This document shows positions 54,901 to 64,000 of a stretch of 64,000 bases of DNA, in pieces. Under the pieces are notes generated by a model. The model was not told the origin of the DNA, ran no database searches, and saw only the letters and a list, made by a program, of their open reading frames with translations. The position numbers and the translations under genes are program-made. This DNA is from Diadema setosum. Taxonomy: Eukaryota; Echinodermata; Echinoidea; Diadematoida; Diadematidae. Location of the stretch: NCBI RefSeq assembly GCF_964275005.1, contig NC_092693.1:21348335-21412334 (forward strand). The letters run 5' to 3'. Positions within the stretch are counted from its first letter, which is position 1, and each line of letters begins with the position of its first letter.

Positions 54901-57900
54901 TTATGGAAAGATTGTCTTTGTAAAATTCTAAAGTATTTTCTGATAGAAACTGCAAAGTTAATGTCATATTTCATGATATGGTATATAATACACTTTTCCA
55001 TTTTTTTTTTTGTGTGTGTATTTGCTGTCTATGTGTATTTTACTTTTGGTTTGATATGCCCTGATAAATGCCTGGGCTCGTGCCCAGTCTGTAACGACGC
55101 GAGGGGATTAGTTAGTGCACTTGCAGACTCACCTGCCTCATAGTCACCAATTAACTTAATTAAGGGCAGCAATTAAAAAGATATCACACTAAATTCATAA
55201 GGTTAATTACTTTTATTCCAAGAGAAAACTCTCCTCTTGTCTAGGTAATTCAGCGAAGTGTTACATGGCACTGAAAGTACAATGATTATACATAGTTTAA
55301 ACGTAGCATGCAACTTCTTATAGTTCAGTTATGGTACTCACAGCTTCAGTGCAAGGTGCAAAGGGGGGGGGGGTTAATAGGGGAAAGGAGGAAATTGTCC
55401 GTGATCACTGGCTACATTCACTGCAGTCCTAGGCCAGTGGCCTCTCGCGGCATCTCATGGCTTCGCGGCTGGTACACTGCGGTTTCCGGCTGTCTTCGCT
55501 CCTCGTCACTTCCTCACCAGCTCATCAGGGGTATTAGTGGGCCTCAGGGTGGGGTGTGCGACATTCACAGTTCACATGGGTAATACATGACCCATGGTAA
55601 TACATGACCCATGAACACGATAAAGTCTTTTCGGACAGTGGCAAAAGGCGATTTAGTTCAAATCAGTTCCGATTCCGCCGGTTTAATTTTCAATTCAAAT
55701 TCTCCAAGCCGGTCCCTACCATGCTGGCAATCACAGTTTGACCTATGGCACTATGTAATAGGAATTCTTGTTCGCTCGCCACAGCGAGGGATGACGCACT
55801 ACTATCAATTGGCCGAGCCAGGCATTACTGCCCAACGAACATCTCGAATGCGTCCATTCCTGCTTAATTCACAAAATCGTTGCAATCCCTGACATCTTTC
55901 CCTTTCCGAATTTCGGAAAGAATTCTTAAACTGTCCTACTTCTTCGAAAATCTCTTCAAATCTTCTCCCAAACTCCTTTAAGATCTCTGCAAAAACTCTG
56001 GCAGAATTCTCCTTCAAAATCTCACTAAAATTTCTGGCAGAATCTTTTCCTGAAATCGCGTGCACAATGAATAAATGGGCAAATCTCATAAAAGAATCTT
56101 TCTTCCCAACATTGACTACCCTTTTTAAACTAATTCCTTAATCCCTCCTACCATTCTGTTATCCAATCATCACAATTAATTTCTCCCACCTGAATTATTG
56201 ACAACCCTCTTTCGACCAATCCGCTTACCTGTCCCCAACTTGACCTTCTCCTCTCACCTGTGTAACCTACATGTACCTGCGCCTCGAACCCAATCTGACA
56301 CTCTCCCTTCCTCCTATTATTTATAAAACAAAGCCTGGCTTCGCTGCGAGCCCTTTAGCTTTCTCCTGCAACAGGATTCCCGAATTAACTCACACTACCA
56401 CAATATTCTCGTTAAACACCTCAACTCCTTGTCAAACATGTACTCTTAACATCCCCCCTGCTCTATCTATTTCTTTATTTCCTTAAAAATCACCTGCTGT
56501 CTATCAAATGTCCTTCTTTTTTATTCCCTTTGTCTGATTCCCTACAATGTCCTACCATGCCCTAAGCCCTCTGTCTGAACCGTATTCACCCTATGCCTTG
56601 CCCTATCTACTCCCTGACCCTCTATATTCTAATTATTCCCTTTATAACGCCCAACCTTTTCGGAACCCCCTTTTTTTCACCTCGCTACATATATTTGAGG
56701 CAACGTTATGTTGTTTTTTCCCCTACTCTTCAGGATGCTCTTGAGAGCATGCACACTATTGGTACTGCGGGAGTGGTTGTCCAAGTGACGGGTACCAACT
56801 GGCCCCGTCCAGCCTACACCCTGCTAGTGACCGGCCTTTGCCGCTTCAGTCTTGACCGCCTCATCCAGGAAGAGCCCTACCCTGTGGCCCAGGTCAAACA
56901 GCTGGACAAGCTCCCTGGTGACGAAGCTGGTAGGTCAAAGGTCACATACCTATCCCTGCATTGGTCGTGTCCACATAGTGCCAATGGGAGACTGTGCATA
57001 CCTTGTATGATTGTCACCTGCAGGTGTGTTGTTGGTTACTGGTAGGATTTGATTAATGCCTCAAATATCTTTCTGTTAAAGAGCAGTGGCTTTACATTTC
57101 AGGAAGAAGTGAGTATAGTGACAACTCTATGCAGTTGAGAGGGATTAGTGTCATTACACACACACACGTAAAAGCTAATACTTGCCCTTGAATTTATAGA
57201 AGTAGTAGTAATAGTAGTTGTTGTGCCAGTAGTATGAACCTTGCCAGTTTTCCCCGATTGTCAATGTCTGAGTCACTTTTGCTGCACTTAGGATGTGAAT
57301 GTTGTGATGTGGAAGAAAGGGATGAAATCTGCGCAGGCAAAGTCCTTCAAATGTGTTGATTTGTATTACAGTCTTGGTGAGCTGGTATCAAAGTCAAAAT
57401 TTCATTGAAAGGACATGACTTTTGAGGTGGCTACTGCAATGTGCAGACCACAATTTTGACTACAAGGAGTCTTGTTCTATCTGGCACATTTCCCCTTATC
57501 ATTTCCCCTGGCCACATTCCCTGTCGACAAGTCATGCCACCTCAAGATGAAACAGAGTTTCTTTTCTTTTCTTTTTTGTTGCCAGCACTTGTAGCAGACG
57601 TAGAGGCGTTGCCCGTAGCAGACAACTTTCGAGAGCAAGCTGAGAGACTGCTGAAACTATTGGATGTCTCTACCCCTGTTGTGGCCAAACTCCGGGTATT
57701 GTATAGAAACTTGCGTTAAATGCTTTAATTCATCTCTTTATAGACCTGTGGTACAACTGTAGGAGTCACTCCAGATAGTTTTGTGCTGTGAAAGAGAGGT
57801 TCTGGTATGTAAAAATTTTAAGGAATATGCGAGCCAAAAAATATGAGATTTTACTGAGTTTCGAATATCAGCATGCTGGTGAAAGTGGCATGCTGTGGAC

Positions 57901-60900
57901 ACATCAGATGCCTTTTCATGAGTAGGAAAGCACCTGCCAGGTGGCTTCGCTTGGTTCTCATTCAAAGTTTTGATGGAGTACAGGCATAAGTCAACTCTGT
58001 TGGGACCACAACCCTAGTTCAACTTAATCAAAATTTGACTTATGCAATGTGAATGGTACAAGTTAGTGCACTGCTAGTCAAAAAATGGATTTGACTTGAG
58101 TTTAATTGTAAGTACAATTGTAAAAATATTCTGCTAAAGAAACATAATTTGTGGATATTTTCAATGCATTACCCAATGTTTAGAATAAAAAACAAACCCA
58201 TATATCTTCTAGCAGATGGACATTCCCTTTCACAGCCTATATTCTTCATTTCATCATTAGGTAGTTGATGTGTATGTGTTTGTGAAGGACACTTTTTACA
58301 GTGCTTCCTGTGATTAAGGTTGTGTAATTCAGGGCTTCCTGTGATATAGTCCATGGAGTAAAACAAGTGCAAACAAAACATATCTTGCACATATACTGGT
58401 ATGTGTGCTAGCCTGTGTTCATCATTGGGAGTGTGTCTTGGCATATATGCAGTGTGCCTCATGTTTTTATGCAATCAACATTTGCATAGTCCATAGACTA
58501 GACTCAAACCACCTTTTGGAATTATGGCAATTCTGTTTCTCAGCCCACGTGTACCATATTATATATGTTTATTCCAAATTATATTTTTATTTTATTCCTT
58601 TTTTTTTTATGGTAGAGAATTCCAGGAGTCTTATCTCGACAAGATATGCACAATGTCTTTCATTTTGGGCTCAGTCACATCAAATCATAACATTACAAAA
58701 ACAATGTGCCACACAGATGTGACGCAAGCAAAAGGTTTATTATCACTGGCTGTTTGTAGTGGTTCAATGAACAACATCTCACGTGTCTGGCCAAGTGAAG
58801 TCATGCATTGTTGCACATCACCAGAGTCCGAAGATCAAATCAAAAGGGCCATGGGGGATAAACAAGCTGTTTATTTTAGCTGGAACTTTGTCCCATGGGA
58901 TTTATAAATAGTGCTGCTGACCTTGGGTACCAAAGATTCTTCTGCTAACTTCAGCTTTTATGGGTGCAATTCTTAATGGACATTTGATCACATTGTTTTT
59001 TTTTTTGTTTTTTTTTGATGGGCTACCTAATGAATGACAGAAAGAAAGAAAAGAAAACAGATACTGTACATGCTGTTATTTTCACGAATGAGGAAGTCAT
59101 AGACATTTTCGTGAGATGTTGTATTCGCGAATTGACACAGATGCTAACGTAATTGATGCACTATTACCCAAGCCCATGGAGACATATTCGTGTTGTTAAA
59201 TTCCTGATCCAACTGTGATTCGCGAAATTCACGAAAATTAAACCCTCATGAAAATAACAGCTTATACAGTAGCATGCTATATGAGCTGGTGCGAAAAAGA
59301 AAGAAAAGAAAAGAAAATAGAAGTCCTATTTAGCAAGTTTAGAAAAGGATTTGGGTTTACACTGTAATCCCCAAACCCAATGTTATACAGTCTGGCACCA
59401 TAGCATAGTGAGGAAAAGTTTGATTTTCATTCGTGGGCAAGTGGGGGAAAATGATTCGGTTATCAAACCAATGACCTGTGTGATTAAGATGATTCTACCG
59501 CATCCATATGAACATATGGACTCATCAGAGTAACTGTTTGCGCATCATTTACATTCTATACATTCCCTGTTCTTATCAGAACCCTGATTTGAGATAGTGC
59601 ACCTCTGTTAAATTCAATGCGAACAATTCAATAATTGACATCAAACAATGTGGTAGTGGTACACTTATGAATGGGAACAATAAATTGATATAATAGAAGC
59701 TGATTATCCATGAGCTTTACACTCACTGTTTGCATTGTTCTTTCAGAGATAGTACATTCGCTATTGTGCCAGTGGAAACTCCATTTGCTATTTATTTATT
59801 TATTTATCTATTTTGATAACGAATTGCTGTCTCTCATTGTTCGGTAATAGATGCCAAGTATGTGGCACCATTATACTAGAGAATGTCTGTACAGTTTTAA
59901 ACTTGGAACATTTACCTGTATGTGCTACAAAACCGTTGATGTTGTATGATCTATGTATGCATTGTTTACTCTGCTCTGTTGGAGGTCATGGCTGAGGATA
60001 ACCAATTTTTCTCTGGTATAAACGATTCTCTCCTTCAGCGGCTCCTTGAGAGTCTACCCATCGCAAGACTGCCAGACATTGTTGCTTCCATAGTTCAGGC
60101 CTCCTACAATGAAAAGCTGGAGGTAATCTCTTTGCACTCTACCCACCTTGATGTAATGCTGGATTTGTAAAGTTTATTTCAATGTTTGAACTTGTCAAGT
60201 TTATGATAGCCGAGTGTGATATTGCATGGTATGTCACAGACTACTACTCCTAGAATGACAGGTTTACCAAATATGTATAAAGTGTTGTGGTGACAAACTT
60301 GATTGATGTCTTTTAAATGGATTGCCCATGATTTTAATGTGTATATTTGTGTAAGTCTAAATTGCGATGTCATGAAAAATTTTGTGACCAGAAGAAATGA
60401 AGCCGTAGTTCTTTAGTTCATAATATGTGGGGATGTGCACAATATATTCTTTGTGTCTATATTCTATTGATGTTTCTAGCCATTGAAACAATATGTAGTT
60501 ATTTTTAATTTTGCTGGTTCATATGAAGACTCTGAATTAAAAGTTGGACTTGACATGATATCCTCCATGGCCAATTGCAGGTCCTGGATGCTGTTGACCT
60601 TGAGACCCGCTTCCAGAAGACGCTGCCCTTGCTCATCCGCCAGATCGAGGGGCTGCGCCTCCTGCGGCATGCAAAACGAGGCAGCAATGAGAGGTCCGAA
60701 GACGTGCGGGTGCCCCCCGCCCTCAGGGACAAGAGTTCGGTGGTGGTGATAAAGAACAACCCCGGGAAGCGTAGCGCCTTCGTCGAACGCGACGACCGTG
60801 ACGACGAGAGGGATAGTGAAGGGGACGAGATCTCGGAGTTGGATCGCAAGATCCGGTGAGGGGCCAAGAAGAGGCTGATTGCTGCAGATCGTCACCTGCC

Positions 60901-63900
60901 AGATCTGTATCATGTTATTCCTGTATTTATTGTAGTGAAAAAGTGTAATATTGCAACCATGATTGTCTTGCAGTGCTCTTAAGCACTGGATCTCTCTCAA
61001 TTTACAAGGGGTTTGAGTGAAAGTGTTTGATTTGTGACATGACTGAAGCTCTCGAACACCTGCCTGAAATTAATCTATTGAAGTGTATGTACTGCAAGTG
61101 CATATTACCGACTTCAGGGGCCCGTTTCATAAGACTTGTCATCAGTGACAAGTTGTCATAGATGTGACAAGCTACTGAAATCCTTGCATCTGATTGGCTG
61201 AGAGCAAATTTGTCATAGAAATGTGGCAGTTGTCACTGATGACAAGTTTTATGAAACGGGCCCCAGGTTTCATAATGGCTGGTACTAACGTAGGTACATT
61301 ATTCTGAAATTTAGACTACCTGGGTTTCGGTAATTTACTTTTTCATTCATATTTCTTTGTTGCTTTCTTTTTTTTGCACCTGTTTTTATTATTTTCATCT
61401 CATTCATTTTTATGAATAATTCATTTTTTTTAGTAGTCACATTTATGTCTGAATTATCATATTATTTGCACATTTGAGTTTTCATTCTTATATCATATTG
61501 CAGTTTGTCCATTTTTCTTTTCAGTGACGCTAACATGCCAAAGCATGCCCTCAAGGCCTGTCAGAAGGAGCTGAAACGACTGAAGAAGATGCCCAGTGCC
61601 ATGCCAGAGTATGCCATGACCAGGAACTACCTGGAGCTGATGGCCGAGCTTCCCTGGTCCAAGCAGTCCAAGGACATGCTGGATATCAAACAGGCCAGGT
61701 ACTGCCCGTCTATGGTCCATCAAAGTCTTACTCTTATTTTTTTCTTTTTTTTTTTTTTTTTTTTTGCTTTGGTTTGATATGTTTGCTTTGTTTGTGGTCA
61801 TTTGGTTCTGTCTTTCATGGAAGAAGCCGTGGAAAAAACGATGCATTTTTGTTGTTGTTGTTGTTGATGATGATTATCAAGGCCTGATGTAAGAGAAGAG
61901 TTTGTTTGATGGATTCACGTTAAGAATTGTGCATTTCCTGAGGGTGCTTTATGGCACACAGTGATAATCAGTGGATATGTAAAACTTGATATCAAATTCT
62001 CAGCTGCCATACATACGGGCTGTTTAATCAAAACATTGAATTTATATGGATTGGATTTATATGGATTGGATACTTATGGTTACATAGGGACAACTTGATC
62101 TGATGGACATTGAGAGGGCTTACTAGAGAGGGCCACAGCTCCAACTAACAAATTGCCTTGGAAATATTACAATTCTTGTTAGGTTTAATATATGGCATAC
62201 CCATTTCCACTAAGTACTGGGTTTGATAATCAGTAGCCTTCAGCCATGTAGAAGAGATAGCATCTTTAATCCTTTAGTACTTGAAACATCCAATGGCTGC
62301 CCTAACATATGTGTCTGTGTGTGGATACATGCATCTGTGTGTATAGCTGTATGTTTCTGTGTGTGTGTGTGTGTGTTTTGTGTAATCATGGTAACACCCT
62401 ACTGTGCACTTGAATCTTATATAATAGTGTGAAATTGACTGCTTGTTTCACTGAGTAGCAGCTGACCTGACAAGAAATCTTTTGGTGATGGATGGTTAGT
62501 GACCACGTCTTTGTCCATTTCTTGCCTCGTCTTGATGCAGATTGGATCTGGACGCTGACCACTATGGTCTGGAGAAACTCAAGAAGAGGGTGGTCGAGTA
62601 CCTGGCTGTCCGGCAGCTGAAGAATTCCCTGAAGGGGCCCATCCTGTGCTTCGTCGGGCCACCGGGTGTGGGGAAGACCAGCGTTGGCAGATCCATCGCT
62701 CACACTCTGGGAAGGGCATTTCACAGGTAATGAAGATGGTGGTATACTGAAGTGATAGAGCAATTCACTGAAGGTTTGCATGGTTAGATGACCTAGCTCT
62801 GTTGGTTTTTGGTGCACCACGTAGATTATTTCTTAGGTAGACAGTGGGGTCTATTCTTTTTATGTTCACAGAAAATGTAAATTAATTCTATTTATTTATT
62901 TTTTTTAATGAAGCAAATACACAACAGCTTCCTCCCCACATCTTGTAGAAGTCTTAACCAACCAATTTGCTGTTGCTTGCTTTGCTCCAGGATCTCTCTG
63001 GGCGGATGCTGCGACCAGTCGGACATCCGGGGCCATCGCCGGACCTACATTGGCTCCATGCCGGGCAGAATCATCCACGGCCTGAAGAATGTCGGAGTCA
63101 ACAACCCCGTCTTCCTGCTTGATGAGATAGACAAGCTGGTGGGGGCTCAATTCCTCTTTGTTACGATATATCCGTTGCCATGACTACGCTACTATGACTA
63201 GGAAGTATGGGAGTCCATGTCGCAGCCAACTTTCAGCCACACATAAGAGACAGAAATGCCACATGCACACATTCTCTGTTCATTATTGTACTCCACATTC
63301 ACAAATTTTGCACTTACAAAAAATGTCAGGAACTCCCGATTCACACAAAAAATAAACCCCAAAACCAATTATACTTGCTAAATATATGCCGTATACAGTA
63401 TTTCACAAGTTTGTAAACTCATGAATTTTGGCTGATGATCTGCTTTTATAGTGTAGTAGTTGTTTGTTTCTATTTCACAACTCCCTTGATGTATTGCTTA
63501 TAAATGAATAATTAATTCCTCTACCCCACTCCAGCCTAGTTCATTGAAAAGGGTATTCATTTGATGGTCTTTGTACAGAATGAGTGGCTCTCACCTGTTG
63601 ACTTGTTACTCCTCTTATTGAGCTAGTTAATAAATGTGTGGAGATGTTCTCACAACAATAACAGCAACAACAAAAGAAAAACAGCAAACAAAAGCAGAAT
63701 GATGGATATGAAATGTAGTTCATGTGAGTAGTAATACCCTTGTTTACCGGAAATTAACCAAGGCTACAATCATTTATGGCAACTTGGAGAAAGCAAAATC
63801 GAGGGAGAAATTTGTGCAAGAATAGAGAACTAAGACATACTTTTCTGAGCAGAACGATGTAGGGAATCATTCTTACATGATCTTGTTTGCAGAAATGCTG

Positions 63901-64000
63901 TGGTGTCATGTAGAATGTGTTTTGTTGCTCTCTACAGTCCAAGAGTCTGCAGGGAGACCCAGCCGCTGCTCTGCTGGAGGTGTTGGACCCAGAGCAGAAC
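51961..64000 (+). CDS. LONP2: LONP2, peroxisomal Lon protease (N-terminal part, runs off window)
   Basis: ATP-dependent AAA+ serine protease and chaperone of the peroxisome matrix. Coding exons: 51961-52073, 54509-54596, 56734-56929, 57586-57695, 60039-60122, 60581-60855, 61525-61698, 62541-62726, 62991-63138, 63938-64000. All are GT-AG and in phase, giving 479 codons so far. [17 protein letters not shown] and [10 protein letters not shown] begin the Lon substrate-binding domain ([15 protein letters not shown] follow). An acidic, arginine-rich linker lies at ~265-288. [19 protein letters not shown] precedes the AAA+ domain, with Walker A GPPGVGKT at 386-393 and Walker B FLLDE at 450-454. The lack of a mitochondrial presequence and the residue pattern favour LONP2 over LONP1. 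The Ser-Lys protease domain and the C-terminal peroxisomal signal lie beyond the window. Intron 1 (2.4 kb) carries the foldback cluster. Confidence 0.97.
52543..52978. mobile_element. Foldback element (possible MULE) with 68-bp TIRs and nested hairpins
   Basis: TIRs at 52546-52613 and 52907-52974 match at about 65 of 68 positions. Each contains a perfect 12-bp-arm hairpin with a 6-nt loop (52551-52580 and 52940-52969; arms GCAGCCGCTGTC/GACAGCGGCTGC). A third internal inverted repeat lies near 52857-52912 (ACGTAGGTAGTC and inverse). GGTAAATACT flanks the element at 52533-52542 and 52979-52988, a candidate 10-bp target duplication. Long TIRs with a 9-10 bp duplication suggest the Mutator superfamily; that is inference. 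Non-coding, in LONP2 intron 1. Confidence 0.8.
53001..53036. repeat. Perfect 36-bp palindrome without spacer
   Basis: From GACCAGCAGCCCC at the left to GGGGCTGCTGGTC at the right, the 36 bp equal their own reverse complement, centred on ACGCGT. Flanking TAACTG and CAGTTA extend the symmetry with one odd base. It lies 22 bp past a foldback element and is bounded by GGTAAATACT (52979) and GGTAAATAGT (53044). Confidence 0.95.
54379..54469. mobile_element. piggyBac-like mini-element, copy B (degraded)
   Basis: TTAACCCATTGAAGAC begins the copy and AAGTATACTTGGG plus TATAGCAAAATCAG recur in the order seen at 15472-15569. The right end has drifted (GTGGATGTAAAG in place of a clean inverted TTAACCC). 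It lies just upstream of LONP2 exon 2. Confidence 0.55.
55880..56720. repeat. Pyrimidine-rich, strand-asymmetric tract in LONP2 intron 2
   Basis: About 840 bp in which the plus strand is strongly enriched in C and T (for example CTCTCCCTTCCTCC near 56302 and many CCCT/CTCC words), unlike the balanced AT-rich flanks. A short repeated motif (CTCTGGCAGAATTCTCCTTC near 55995; TTTCTGGCAGAATC near 56031) occurs at the left. It looks like a repeat-derived insertion, but no terminal repeats or protein domain were found, so the family is unknown. Confidence 0.4.
59062..59271. mobile_element. MITE with TACTGTA ends, copy 6 (best preserved)
   Basis: TACTGTACATGCTGTTATTT at the left is mirrored by AAATAACAGCTTATACAGTA at the right (18 of 20 matching). 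The interior has the family pattern: TTTTCACGAATGAGG, TATTCGCGAATTGACAC and its near-inverse CTGTGATTCGCGAAATTCACG. About 210 bp in LONP2 intron 4; non-coding. Confidence 0.8.
61117..61264. mobile_element. MITE with GGGGCCCGTTTCAT ends (LONP2 intron 6)
   Basis: GGGGCCCGTTTCATAAGACT at the left is mirrored by AGTTTTATGAAACGGGCCCC at the right. The arms continue inward with ACTTGTCATCAGTGACAA and its inverse, for about 35 bp in all. 148 bp, non-coding. Elements with GGGGCCCGTTTCATA ends are abundant in invertebrate deuterostome genomes. Confidence 0.85.

Noticed and set aside
56734-57045. LONP2 exon 3 continuing past 56929 in the same open frame
   Set aside because: The frame stays open by chance, but similarity to LONP2 ends at the GCT-G/GTAGGT donor and exon 4 resumes in the correct phase.
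60476-61000. 174-codon minus-strand open frame
   Set aside because: Antisense to LONP2 exon 6, which is GC-rich coding sequence; no independent support.

Overview
The window comes from an intron-rich, AT-rich metazoan nuclear genome. Vertebrate-like deuterostome orthologues, many short palindromic DNA-transposon relics, an L1/Tx1-type LINE and TTAGGG-type interstitial repeats make a marine invertebrate deuterostome most likely, and I favour an echinoderm such as a sea urchin. The species assignment is inference. The gene identities are not: each spliced model keeps its reading frame across every exon junction and matches a known family end to end.

Four host protein-coding genes were found. 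(1) 9.5-20.4 kb, minus strand: RPUSD2-type RluA pseudouridine synthase, 12 coding exons, 673 codons from the conservative start. (2) 25.1-29.4 kb, plus strand: CHMP4, the main ESCRT-III filament subunit, 5 exons, 212 aa. (3) 40.0-44.6 kb, minus strand: PDCD6/ALG-2 penta-EF-hand calcium sensor, 5 exons, 173 aa. (4) 52.0 kb to the window end, plus strand: LONP2, the peroxisomal Lon protease. Its first ten coding exons (479 codons) cover the N-terminal domain and the front half of the AAA+ domain; the gene runs off the edge.

Layout: 1-9.5 kb has no recognised gene but holds several palindromic mobile elements, including a 1.1-kb element with ~168-bp inverted ends. RPUSD2 follows, with several repeats in its introns, one of them an array of ~150-bp units that each carry a nuclear-receptor DR1-like site. 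RPUSD2 and CHMP4 are divergent across 4.7 kb. CHMP4 and PDCD6 are convergent across 10.6 kb that is probably a long CHMP4 3' UTR plus MITE-rich intergenic DNA. PDCD6 and LONP2 are divergent, separated by a 5'-truncated, frameshifted L1/Tx1-like LINE at 45.4-49.6 kb. LONP2 intron 1 holds a foldback element beside a perfect 36-bp palindrome.

Functionally, CHMP4 and PDCD6 are both partners of ALIX in ESCRT-dependent membrane scission and repair, so their adjacency is notable. RPUSD2 (RNA modification) and LONP2 (peroxisomal protein quality control) have no evident link to them. I found no CRISPR array, rRNA, tRNA gene or prokaryotic-type system. The least ordinary structures are the nested-hairpin elements and the DR1 array.
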